DNA from: Sedimenticola_A sp040506425
GTDB taxonomy: Bacteria > Pseudomonadota > Gammaproteobacteria > Chromatiales > Chromatiaceae
Direction of reading: 5' to 3'
Length of the DNA stretch: 64,000 bases
NCBI GenBank assembly: GCA_965224515.1
Contig: OZ245051.1
Span: forward strand, 3,286,001-3,350,000
The notes beneath the pieces are model-generated. The model worked only from the letters and a program-made list of their open reading frames with translations, was not told the DNA's origin and ran no database searches. This document shows, piece by piece, positions 28,521 through 37,204 of this stretch; the first letter of the stretch is position 1, and every line of letters starts with the position of its first letter. A program made the position numbers and the translations under genes.

Positions 28521-28868
28521 GATGACTTGCCTTTTACTCCATTGCACGACGCGGTGATTTCGTCATAAAAATCAATTGGTATTGGGCTCGTTAGAACTGT
28601 CGCTCATATCAGGAAGCATAGACCAGTAGCGCCCGTTAAATGTTATTAGGGCAGTTTGGGATGAATGGCAGTCATTCAGTGAAGTCTTACCCCCTGATGC
28701 AGAATGGACCGCGGGGTAGCCTGAATGCCATCAGGCTATATGCATCACAGCGCCTGCTCAGCGACTTCCCAGACACCTTGTGATTCTGCTAAGCCGTATT
28801 TTGCAGAGTACCAGTATCCGAGTTATGCTTGAAATTCATTTTTATCATTATCATGATGATTAATACTC
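28521..28868. other. Divergent intergenic region between hybrid kinase and LysR genes
   Basis: About 350 bases. It contains a perfect hairpin, TAGCCTGA (28717-28724) and TCAGGCTA (28731-28738) with a 6-base loop. Neither gene ends here, so the hairpin is not a terminator for them; it may be an operator. No clear paired -35/-10 was identified. Confidence 0.5.
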
Positions 28869-29843
28869 ATGAACATAGATGTTCGCCACATCCTCCATAT
28901 TCAATCCCTTGTCCATCACGAAAACTTCACCCGTGCGGCGAAATCCCTCGGGCTGACCCAGTCTGCACTTAGCCGGAGCATTCTATCTCTGGAAAAAGCG
29001 CTGGATGTCACTCTGATCAACAGACAGACAGGCAAGATCGGACTCACCCCCTATGGTGAGTTGGTTCTAAAACGGGGGCAGCGGATACTGACAGAGCTAT
29101 CCGACTTAATGCAGGATATTGAGGAAATGAAGGGAGGCAGCAGGGGATATGTCAACATGGCATTCGAAGCTGCCACGTCTCACATCATTATGGGAGATGT
29201 ACTGGTAAACCTTCATCGCAATTACCCCAATATCCACGCCAGTTCCACTACCGGGGATCCCAGCTTTCTGCTCCAGGACGTTCTGACCGGTAAATACGAC
29301 ATCCTGGTCGGGCCAACTACTTATTCCAGCAACATCAAAGGCCTTGCCATAGAGGTGCTTCAAACATTCCAGACCCACGTAATTGTGCGAGCTAACCACC
29401 CCCTAGCTCTATTGCGGGGAGCCACCCTGAATAACCTGTTTGACTATCCCTATGCGGGGTATCGATTTGCACCAGCTTTATATGAACGCTGGTCTGCTGA
29501 ACCCGGTATAGGGATACCAGCAAATGCAATCCAAAGTACCCTTGATGTAATCAGCACTGACAACATACCGTCAATATGCAAAGTCCTCTTGGAAACCAAT
29601 GCCTTCACCTGGGGAATAGCTGGCTTTTTTCCCGAAGAGATTCTTTCCGGGAAGCTTGTCTTTCTAAATCTGCCAAACACACCAATCGACATCGAGTTGG
29701 GTATAAGTTACCAGGCAAGTCGACATATGCTGCCTGCTCACCTGGCTGTAAAACAGGAAATAATCAAGCAGTATCGACAAACAGCAGAAAACGAGAAGGC
29801 AATATTGCAGAAATTAAGAAAAACACACGATAGTTCGAAGTAA
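28869..29843 (+). CDS. LysR-family transcriptional regulator
   Basis: 324 residues. The N-terminal winged helix-turn-helix (about 5-65) contains NFTRAAKSLGLTQSALSRSI and LTPYGELVLKRG, classic LysR signatures. The C-terminal substrate-binding region (about 90-300) is of the two-lobed LysR type. There is no recognisable ribosome site before ATG 28869; the upstream stretch is AT-rich. It is divergent from the split sensor kinase. The ligand and targets are unknown. Confidence 0.88.
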   Translation: MNIDVRHILHIQSLVHHENFTRAAKSLGLTQSALSRSILSLEKALDVTLINRQTGKIGLTPYGELVLKRGQRILTELSDLMQDIEEMKGGSRGYVNMAFEAATSHIIMGDVLVNLHRNYPNIHASSTTGDPSFLLQDVLTGKYDILVGPTTYSSNIKGLAIEVLQTFQTHVIVRANHPLALLRGATLNNLFDYPYAGYRFAPALYERWSAEPGIGIPANAIQSTLDVISTDNIPSICKVLLETNAFTWGIAGFFPEEILSGKLVFLNLPNTPIDIELGISYQASRHMLPAHLAVKQEIIKQYRQTAENEKAILQKLRKTHDSSK

Positions 29844-30186
29844 AAGTGAGTTTTCAAACTAGAGAAACCTCAAGAGAATTGTTCGAATCGAAGCTATTCT
29901 TGACACAGCCTTCAACAACCGTTCCAGGCCGCCCCCTGCATGTGGACTTTACTTCCTTGCGACCGCTGTTCAGCAATAGCTGCCGCATTGGCCGAAGCAG
30001 CCCAACGACCCCTTATGGCTGTTAGGAGCGGTTTACTCCGGGGGTTCTTATGTCCGCTCCTGCCACACAGCAGACTAACTTATTGATGCAGAGTATTTTT
30101 CCGCTGTTGGCCGAAAACCGAAGTAAGCTCATAGTCAACCTGGCACATGCTATTAGATCAAGTCTGATTCAAAACGCCTCAAGTCT
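29844..30186. other. Intergenic region between converging LysR and adaptor genes
   Basis: About 340 bases with no credible gene. An inverted repeat AGGAGCGG (30024-30031) / CCGCTCCT (30054-30061) could form a stem with a 22-base loop. It lacks a U tract, so termination is doubtful. Confidence 0.45.
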
Positions 30187-31047
30187 TCACTGCCAGATGC
30201 TCATGCTGCACTTCAATCCGGCGGGTATCTTGTTGTCGGGATTTGGCAGTACAAGTCTTATTCCGAATGTCCCACTGGCAGCATCGATGACCCTGTCCAC
30301 CACGGACACGCTGGCCTTGTAGGTGCCGCCTATGGGTTCCTCGAGAGTGACGTCCGCTTCCATGTCCGGCTTGATACTGCCAAACAGCTCCTTGGGAAGA
30401 ACCGCCTCCACGTGAATGGGATTGAGCGAGGCTATTTTGAGGAATGGCAGTTCGTTGACGTATTCACCCGGGTCCATCATTCGATCGATCACCACGCCAC
30501 TGACAGGGCTGGTGATTCTCTTTTGGGACAGTCTCGTTCTGGCCACGGCAAGTTGAAGCCGAGCCAGTTCGCTTTTCAGCTTGAGTTCGTCGAGCTCCTG
30601 GGCGGAAATCAGGTTTTGCCTGTAAAGTTCATGGTTCCGGGTTACGGTCTGCTCGCCGAATTCAACCTCTGCCTTGTTCAGATTAATGATGGCGCGTTCT
30701 TCATCTGAACGCAGCTGCACCACCAGTGAGCCTTTTCTTACCCGATCACCCCGATCGACCTTTATGCTTGATATCACGCCTTTAACTGGGCTGCTGAGCT
30801 CTACCACGATATGCGGTTCCAAAAGGCAGTCACGTGTCATCCACTCTTCCTGCTCTACTTGCTCGTTGTCACTGAGTTGTTCTTCGTCTGCCATTGCGGC
30901 AGCGGAACAGAACAACATGACCACTACAGCGACAGTCAAGGCAATCGCCGACCACACGAGGTTGTACAAGCGTTCCGCCTGCCCCGCAGAAGCAGCATCG
31001 TTTGTTACTATGACATCACACCATTGGTCATTCATTTCACTGTCCAC
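30187..31047 (-). CDS. HlyD/RND-type membrane fusion (adaptor) protein
   Basis: 286-residue periplasmic adaptor. One hydrophobic segment (about 29-52, VWSAIALTVAVVVMLFCSAA) serves as signal or anchor. It is followed by a split biotinyl-lipoyl domain (SSPVKGVISSIKVDRGDRVRKG and ITSPVSGVVIDRMMDPG, each about 20 residues), a short coiled-coil hairpin (about 118-170) and a beta-barrel (about 205-280). It starts at GTG 31047, sharing one base with the stop of the SecA-like gene, or at an ATG four codons later. It likely bridges inner-membrane components to an outer-membrane channel of the giant-protein export system. Confidence 0.85.
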   Translation of the reverse strand: MDSEMNDQWCDVIVTNDAASAGQAERLYNLVWSAIALTVAVVVMLFCSAAAMADEEQLSDNEQVEQEEWMTRDCLLEPHIVVELSSPVKGVISSIKVDRGDRVRKGSLVVQLRSDEERAIINLNKAEVEFGEQTVTRNHELYRQNLISAQELDELKLKSELARLQLAVARTRLSQKRITSPVSGVVIDRMMDPGEYVNELPFLKIASLNPIHVEAVLPKELFGSIKPDMEADVTLEEPIGGTYKASVSVVDRVIDAASGTFGIRLVLPNPDNKIPAGLKCSMSIWQ

Positions 31048-33047
31048 TATTCACCACGCCCCGAGATCGACAGCAGATCCTCCTGCTGCTGATCGTACTT
31101 CCTTGTAGCCGTGCGTTCTCTGTAGCTCTTACGCTCCCTGCGCTTCTGCTCCATTCTCAGTGCAGCAAGTGCTGCCGCTTTTCCTATTCCCTGCTTTACA
31201 ACTGACATTATCGCTATACTTGCAAGCCAGCGCGAGAATTTATCTGTAAACTGTGTGTCACGGGGGCATAGAATTGCCTCAAAGCTTCCGGGATCACCCT
31301 GACGCGCACAACGACCTGCCAACTGCCTGTCCACCCTTGCTGCGTCAAAACGCTCACTGAGTATCACGTGCAATCCACCTGCCTCTTTGACTTCTTCAGC
31401 AAGCTTTATGTCTGTACCCCGCCCTGCCATGCTGGTTGCAATGGTGATTCGGGACGGTTGCCCTGCCTGGGCGATGATCTCCGCCTCTTCCCTGTCCTGC
31501 TTCGCATTCAAAAGGTTGAACCCGATCCCCGCTTTCTTAAACCACGCAGCCAGCGCTTCCGAGGCCGCAACCGAACTTGTTCCAATCAGAACTGCACGAC
31601 CGGCTTCAACGAGAGTTTTGGCACGCTCGGCGATCAGTCGCCACTTGTCATCGGTATCAGCGAGCACCTTGGTGGATTCTGTCTTGCGAATGCAGGGTTT
31701 GTTTGGAGGCACCGAGGCAACCGGTAGATGATAAACCTGCCACAGTTCCCGTCTCACCTCATGTGCGGTACCTGTCATGCCTGAAAGATGGAGATAGCGC
31801 TGAAAAAAACTCTGATAGCTGATACGTGCCAGGGTTGACTGCTGCTGGCTCATCTCGCACCCCTCCTTGAGTTCGATCAGCTGGTGGAGTCCCCGTTCCC
31901 ATGAACGCCCCTCGGCAACCCGTCCGCTGAGCTGGTCGATGATCTCAATCTTGCCGTCACGGATCAGGTACTGTTTATCCAGGTGAAACAGGTGCATGGC
32001 ACTCAAGGCCTGGCTCACTGCCTCTTCCCGTCGGATTTTTCCGGACCAGAGCGGGCCGGAATCCCGGCTGAGCTTCTTGATGTCATCTATGCCCTCCTGC
32101 AGCAGTTCGATTCTTCTGTCTGCTTCATTCAGCTTGAAATCGACTCCCTGACTCAACTTCCCTGCGATCTCCAGTGCCTGTTGCAGGAATTGACGTTCAT
32201 ACTGGCCGCCTTCAGGCCCTGAAATGATCAGAGGTGTTCTTGCCTCGTCGATCAATACACTGTCTGCCTCATCGACAATGGCGAAGTGAAGCCCCTGGGT
32301 CAGCAGGTGCTTGTGGCAACCTGCCGTGCCGAAGAGTGGCTCAACCTTTTGACGCAGGGATTGCCGACGGTTGCTCAGCACTATGCGGTCTCTCAGGTAA
32401 TCGAACACTACCTCCTTGCTGGTGCAGTAGACTACGTCTCTTGTATAGGCCCGCTGGCGTTCATCACTCTCCGCGCCATGGACAATCACCCCTACTGAGA
32501 GACCCAGAGCCCTGTAGACAGGCCCCATTTCATGTGCATCACGGGCTGTCAGGTAGTCATTCACAGTCAGTACATGAACCGGCAGTCCTGCCATGGCAGC
32601 AGTGCCGGCGGTGAGTGTGGCGGTAAGCGTCTTGCCCTCACCCGTTGGCATTTCGGCCACAAGGCCGCGCAGAAGCAGCCAGCCACCGACGATCTGGGTA
32701 TCGTAGTGCCGTTGCCCCAGTTCCCGTTCGGCAATCTCCCTGATGAGGGCGAAAGCCTGGGCAACCCACTTTGACTTGAGTCCGTGTTTTCGGAGATTGA
32801 AGCGGGTATCGGTCACCCGCGCCTGCAGTGCCTCATCGTCGAGAACGGAGAGTGCATCAGCATATCCGCTCACCCGTTTTGTAAAACGACGTGCTTCCGG
32901 AGAGGTACCTTCACCGAATCCAGGATTAAACAAGCCGGTAAATACCCTGTATGCACGCTCCAGAAATCCGCTGCGCTCCACCTCCCGTTCTGCACGCAGA
33001 CCGGTGATTGAAGGCTCGAGTGAGGTGACATCGGGTCCCAGCAGCAT
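31047..33047 (-). CDS. Shortened SecA paralogue (export motor candidate)
   Basis: 666 residues versus about 900 for housekeeping SecA. Motor 1 has MPTGEGKT near 132-139, VDEADSVLIDEARTP near 257 and an intervening preprotein-crosslinking region (about 275-400). Motor 2 has GTSSVAASEALA and MAGRGTDIKL, and keeps the arginine-rich motif as GRCARQGDPG near 577. After this only a basic helix remains (about 620-660), so most of the helical wing/scaffold and the C-terminal zinc linker appear absent. An ATPase with protein-translocation ancestry, it sits three bases after the M50-HlyD gene and overlaps the next adaptor gene. It is probably a dedicated motor for the giant protein. Confidence 0.85.
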   Translation of the reverse strand: MLLGPDVTSLEPSITGLRAEREVERSGFLERAYRVFTGLFNPGFGEGTSPEARRFTKRVSGYADALSVLDDEALQARVTDTRFNLRKHGLKSKWVAQAFALIREIAERELGQRHYDTQIVGGWLLLRGLVAEMPTGEGKTLTATLTAGTAAMAGLPVHVLTVNDYLTARDAHEMGPVYRALGLSVGVIVHGAESDERQRAYTRDVVYCTSKEVVFDYLRDRIVLSNRRQSLRQKVEPLFGTAGCHKHLLTQGLHFAIVDEADSVLIDEARTPLIISGPEGGQYERQFLQQALEIAGKLSQGVDFKLNEADRRIELLQEGIDDIKKLSRDSGPLWSGKIRREEAVSQALSAMHLFHLDKQYLIRDGKIEIIDQLSGRVAEGRSWERGLHQLIELKEGCEMSQQQSTLARISYQSFFQRYLHLSGMTGTAHEVRRELWQVYHLPVASVPPNKPCIRKTESTKVLADTDDKWRLIAERAKTLVEAGRAVLIGTSSVAASEALAAWFKKAGIGFNLLNAKQDREEAEIIAQAGQPSRITIATSMAGRGTDIKLAEEVKEAGGLHVILSERFDAARVDRQLAGRCARQGDPGSFEAILCPRDTQFTDKFSRWLASIAIMSVVKQGIGKAAALAALRMEQKRRERKSYRERTATRKYDQQQEDLLSISGRGE

Positions 33048-33050
33048 GAT

Positions 33051-35201
33051 TCAGATATCCAGCTGTTCCAGAAGAACCCGCCGCGCTTCACGCAGCCAGC
33101 GGAACCCGATGGGCTCCGGCGTATGCTCTATTCGAACATAGATACGTTCGCCTACCCGGTAGGCCGGTACTTCAGCAAGGGCGAGTTCGTACTGAAAGAA
33201 CGCTTCATAGGCCCTGGGCAGATCCTGGGACTCAGGGTCCAGTGCAAACTGGCCGCCGCCCTTCACACTCAACGCCAGGCTCGGTAATTCACGGTGTGCG
33301 CCAGGAATCTCCTGCAGCAGATTTGCGGGATAGATCCGGTCCATCTGTTCGGCGAAACGCACGCTGACACCCTGAACATCATTGCGTACCGCGTCGATAT
33401 CGGACTGGTTGACCAGCACCCTGGCCCTGTAGTCAGCCTCCTCCAGGACATAGCCAAGTTCCACACCACGCCCCAGGTAACGTCCTGGAAGATGATCCGG
33501 CAATGAGAAGTGGAAGTTCCCCTCCGTGGGGCTTTTTATCATCAGGGCATTTCGCTGTTCCAACAGCCGGTTCAGCTGCTGCTGCAGACGTTGCACCTCC
33601 TCTTCGATCAGCCTGGATTCCGTTTTCTTGCCCTGGGATTGAGCGATCCGGTTTCGGGAGGCCAGTTCACGCATACGTCCCTCGAGAACCAGAATCTCTG
33701 TATCAAGTTCATAGTTGGAGCAGATGAGCAGTGGCTGATCGCGCGTCACTGCCGTGCCGTCATCCACCAGCACTTTCTCGACCCTGCCCTCTGCCTCGGT
33801 CACGATACGGTTCTGCCCCGGAACCCAGAGTATGCCTTCGGCCAGTGTCATTTTTGGAACCGGCAACCAGAACAGCAGGGCCAGGATCACCATCAAGGCG
33901 ATTCCCGTAACGCTGTACAGGCGGCCTCGTCTTCTCTTTATCTCTGCATCCATCATCAGATTTTTCGTCATTTTGATAAAAGGGTGGATCAGAAAACCGT
34001 AAATAGACCAGAGCGCCAGCAAGCCGCCCACTATAAACAGTTTAGACGCCACGAAGAGGGCGATGGTCAGCATGATGAACATGCGGTAACAAAACGAGGC
34101 AATTGAGTAAGCAATCAGCCAGACGCCCTCTCTGAAGGTAAGGGCCGGCGAAGGCTCACTCTTCACACCCAGCAGATAGTGTCGCAACAGATAGCCCAAC
34201 TGCTTGTTGGATTTAATCCCCAGGTTGGGTATCTCCAGGAAGTCCGACAATACGTAGTAGGCATCGAATCTGAGTAGAGGATTGCCGTTGAAGAGCAGTG
34301 TCGAGATGCCAGAGATTATCATCACGTTAAAGGCGATAGCCCGTACAGCCCCGGGTTCTACCAGGGACCATACGATCATTGCCAGGGCAGCGAGGAACAT
34401 CTCGGTCATAATACCCGCAGCCCCCACCAGCATGCGGTGGAACTTGTTGGCAAAGGCGTAAGATGCTGAGGCCTCGACGTAGGGAACAGGGATAAAGACA
34501 AGAAACATAATCCCCATCTCATGTACCTCACCGCCACGTCGTTTGACCGCATAACCGTGGCCAAACTCATGAACCCCCTTGACCACCGGATAGACAAGCC
34601 AGAGCAACAGCATGTTCTCCAATGCAAGAACCCGGTCCGCCAGGTTTTCCGTAAGGGGTTCCCAATGCACTGCCGCGAGCAGCAGAGCCGCAGCGGTGAT
34701 GCCTATCCATACCACCCAGCCAAATGGGCTGAACAGAAGGCGCGCCAGCCAGGCGGTACGATCCAGGAAGCGGTTTGGGTCCCACAGAGGGATCTTCACC
34801 GCCAGGGGGGATCTCAGCTTTGCCAGCCACAAGCTGCGTTGCTGTTTTTGATGGCGACGGTGAAGCTCCGTCATGTCCGGCGGCAGATTGGCCTGAATGA
34901 TATCTGCACGGTGCAGCTGACCCAGCAGGCGGATCACTTCATCCTGAGACGGCATGTCGTCTCCAAGGCGTTCACATGCGGTCTCCCATACCTGGTCCAG
35001 TGTCCTGGTGCCATCAAGCATGCCGATGACGGTGTAGGTCTCGGGGGTGAATCGATGGAATCGCCCGGTGATATGATCCTGTATCAGGTACCAGAGCTCT
35101 CCGCGGTAACGGTGGTGATGTATCTGGGTATGACTGCGCAGTCGCGGTCTCAGGTTGGCTATGCGGTACCAGGCGGAGCTGAATAGCGGTGTGCTGGACA
35201 T
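33051..35201 (-). CDS. PqqD-like / M50 metalloprotease / HlyD-adaptor fusion protein
   Basis: 716-residue inner-membrane protein with three parts. The N-terminus (about 25-100) resembles PqqD-type peptide-binding domains (FHRFTPETYTVIGMLDGTRT). The middle (about 150-440) is a polytopic M50 site-2-protease-like domain with HEFGH near 211-215 and a distal NGNPLLRFDAYY carrying the third metal-ligand candidate Asp. The C-terminus (from about 445) has a membrane helix, a lipoyl-like GRVEKVLVDDGTAV segment, a coiled coil (about 520-560) and a beta-barrel, as in HlyD adaptors. It lies 15 bases after the GAF-HlyD gene. Processing or conducting the giant protein is inferred. Confidence 0.85.
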   Translation of the reverse strand: MSSTPLFSSAWYRIANLRPRLRSHTQIHHHRYRGELWYLIQDHITGRFHRFTPETYTVIGMLDGTRTLDQVWETACERLGDDMPSQDEVIRLLGQLHRADIIQANLPPDMTELHRRHQKQQRSLWLAKLRSPLAVKIPLWDPNRFLDRTAWLARLLFSPFGWVVWIGITAAALLLAAVHWEPLTENLADRVLALENMLLLWLVYPVVKGVHEFGHGYAVKRRGGEVHEMGIMFLVFIPVPYVEASASYAFANKFHRMLVGAAGIMTEMFLAALAMIVWSLVEPGAVRAIAFNVMIISGISTLLFNGNPLLRFDAYYVLSDFLEIPNLGIKSNKQLGYLLRHYLLGVKSEPSPALTFREGVWLIAYSIASFCYRMFIMLTIALFVASKLFIVGGLLALWSIYGFLIHPFIKMTKNLMMDAEIKRRRGRLYSVTGIALMVILALLFWLPVPKMTLAEGILWVPGQNRIVTEAEGRVEKVLVDDGTAVTRDQPLLICSNYELDTEILVLEGRMRELASRNRIAQSQGKKTESRLIEEEVQRLQQQLNRLLEQRNALMIKSPTEGNFHFSLPDHLPGRYLGRGVELGYVLEEADYRARVLVNQSDIDAVRNDVQGVSVRFAEQMDRIYPANLLQEIPGAHRELPSLALSVKGGGQFALDPESQDLPRAYEAFFQYELALAEVPAYRVGERIYVRIEHTPEPIGFRWLREARRVLLEQLDI

Positions 35202-35216
35202 TGGGTTTCTGCCGAA

Positions 35217-37073
35217 CTAGGGCATCCAGGCCCAGGCCTTGATCTTGAGCCAACGGAGCAGGTCCTGGGTAAGAATGGAGATTAGTCTGCGCTCGTCCAC
35301 CTCTATCTTTGCAACGCCCTCCATGCCAGGTCTCAGGCGCAGGGATGTCTCTTTGAGCAGGGCCTCAACCCTGAAGTAGTTGCCTCCCTCTCTCTGTTCG
35401 GTGATTGGTGTTATGCGGCTCACCTCCAGGGCAAAGCGTTTGTCCGGCATCGCCTTGAGGACCATATGTCCCTGCATGCCGGTGCCAATATCGCTGATCT
35501 GATGTTCATCCACCCACATGATCAGACGGTAGGCATCCAGGGGGGCCACCTCAAACAGCACCTCACCCTGCCTTACCGTGCCGCCTATCAACTGACTGAG
35601 ATCTCCGCTGGTGACCAGGCCGTCGAAAGGAGCTCGCAGCGAGGTGCGATCCAGTTGTCGTTCCACAAGGTCCAGGTTGGCCTGGTTCTGCTCAAGCTGG
35701 GCAGCAAGCACCTTGGCCTCGGCGCGTTCGTGCTTGGCCAATGACTCCTCGTACTGCCGCTGCAGTTTGGCCCGCTCACTGACCCAGTTCATACGCTCGA
35801 GACGCAGATCCCTGTCATCCAGGCGACTAAGCAACTGATCCTTGCTCACTTCGTCACCAGCCCGGGCGTCAGCCGATTCGATATATCCATCGAACGGCGC
35901 AACCACGGCCTGCCTGATGGCCCCTTCGAGCTTGACATCAGCTGCCACGCGATAGGTATCAGTTGCGTAGTAAAAGAACCCTGCAACCAGTGCAATCATA
36001 ATGATGAACAGTTTACGTCCCAGGTAGCCGGGACCAAGTAACCGCTTGGCATGCCGATAGAGGAACTCGGCGGTTTTCTGGATAAATGGCCTATCGTTTT
36101 TCAGCTTCAGCAGCAGAGCCTCATTGCACAGTGCGGTAATCGATCTTGCACTCTCCAGGTCGGCGTGTGAGAAAACCCTGTCCCTGGGTCTTTCAAAGGT
36201 TACCGAACCAGTGTATCGCTCGCCCTGAAACAGCGGCAGTGTATAGATGGCACCACAGCCATGCTTGTCTGCCAATAAGGTGTGATCGTGAATCACCAGG
36301 CTGTTATCCGGCCCTGCCGGTATAGTGATATCGGAACGCTGGAAAACAGCCTCCTCCATGGCAGATTCCAGCATCTTGACCAGGTTCATCTGCTTGCCGA
36401 ACTCGGCACTGTGGGAGATCGCCTTCACCTTGATTCTACCGAGGCGCATCAAGCCGTAACTGACCCTCTCGCACTCCAGGGCGGACGCCAACTCGGTAAC
36501 GAAGGTCATGCAGGATTGATCGAAGGTTTCATCTGCCAACACGGATGCGAGAATCTCTACCGCTGATTTGAGTCTCGGCAGATCACTCTCGAGATTGCTC
36601 CGCTGGTGGCGGCGCACCATCAGTTCAATCCAGGAAATTCCCCACTGCAGTTGCTCCATTGCGTAAGCCAGGGCGGAATCGGCCTGGGCCCCGATTGCAA
36701 CCGAGACCACACCTGCGATTTGTTGATCGACTTTCAACGGGTAGGCAACGCCGTAGAGGCTGACCTGGATATCGCTGATTGTCGCAATATCGTCCAGTTC
36801 AGAGACAAGACCGCACTGCTCATCCAGAACCCGCTCAGCCAACTCCAGAATAGCAGGAATCGGTTCATCTCCGTTTGGCCAGTGTCCGATAGCCGAAAAA
36901 CTTTTAGAGTCGGCCTGGTCCGTACGTAACAGCAATACTGCACTCTGCGCGTAAGGTATACGTGCACACTGCAGGTCGAGCCAGCCCTGGCAATAGCCGA
37001 CCTGGTTGCCAGACTGGGAGAAGGCTGACCAGAGATCGCTGAACTCAGAGCTTTGACCGGAACTTTGCAACAT
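35217..37073 (-). CDS. GAF-domain / HlyD-adaptor fusion protein
   Basis: 618 residues. The cytoplasmic N-terminal half has GAF-like folds (about 20-145 and clearly 180-335, with AIYTLPLFQGERYTGSVTFE). A membrane helix (about 352-372, KLFIIMIALVAGFFYYA) leads to a periplasmic HlyD adaptor: lipoyl halves (VVAPFDGYIESADARAGDEV and LRAPFDGLVTSGD), a coiled-coil hairpin (about 420-475) and a beta-barrel (500-600). GAF domains usually bind small ligands or sense redox state, so export could be gated from inside the cell; this is inference. It is first of four tightly spaced export genes. Confidence 0.86.
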   Translation of the reverse strand: MLQSSGQSSEFSDLWSAFSQSGNQVGYCQGWLDLQCARIPYAQSAVLLLRTDQADSKSFSAIGHWPNGDEPIPAILELAERVLDEQCGLVSELDDIATISDIQVSLYGVAYPLKVDQQIAGVVSVAIGAQADSALAYAMEQLQWGISWIELMVRRHQRSNLESDLPRLKSAVEILASVLADETFDQSCMTFVTELASALECERVSYGLMRLGRIKVKAISHSAEFGKQMNLVKMLESAMEEAVFQRSDITIPAGPDNSLVIHDHTLLADKHGCGAIYTLPLFQGERYTGSVTFERPRDRVFSHADLESARSITALCNEALLLKLKNDRPFIQKTAEFLYRHAKRLLGPGYLGRKLFIIMIALVAGFFYYATDTYRVAADVKLEGAIRQAVVAPFDGYIESADARAGDEVSKDQLLSRLDDRDLRLERMNWVSERAKLQRQYEESLAKHERAEAKVLAAQLEQNQANLDLVERQLDRTSLRAPFDGLVTSGDLSQLIGGTVRQGEVLFEVAPLDAYRLIMWVDEHQISDIGTGMQGHMVLKAMPDKRFALEVSRITPITEQREGGNYFRVEALLKETSLRLRPGMEGVAKIEVDERRLISILTQDLLRWLKIKAWAWMP

Positions 37074-37118
37074 TCTTGTTCTGTTTGCCTTTTGTATTAG
37101 CCGGTAGTGTCATATCTG

Positions 37119-37124
37119 ATTATA
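37119..37124 (-). promoter_or_regulatory. -10-like TATAAT upstream of the export gene block
   Basis: A perfect TATAAT on the minus strand lies about 45 bases before the GAF-HlyD start and just after the terminator at 37150. No good -35 is seen at 17 bp spacing, so an activator or an alternative sigma factor may be needed. It could drive the four export genes separately from the giant gene. Confidence 0.4.
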
Positions 37125-37149
37125 GCCGGGCAGCGATAAATCCCGGAAA

Positions 37150-37174
37150 TAAAAAATGGCCTCCGTGGAGGCCA
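37150..37174 (-). terminator. Rho-independent terminator after the DUF3467 gene
   Basis: Minus-strand stem TGGCCTCC/GGAGGCCA with a small loop (37174-37157) followed by TTTTTTA. A textbook intrinsic terminator, 30 bases after the stop of the DUF3467 gene. It separates the giant gene transcript from the export genes, or attenuates read-through into them. Confidence 0.88.
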
Positions 37175-37204
37175 TTCTTCAAGTCAAACAGAGGCCTATC
37201 CGGT

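Noticed and set aside
19774..28547. Two independent sensor genes
   Set aside because: The gap between them is an intact IS with a 3-bp target duplication, and removing it restores a single reading frame through a PAS domain.
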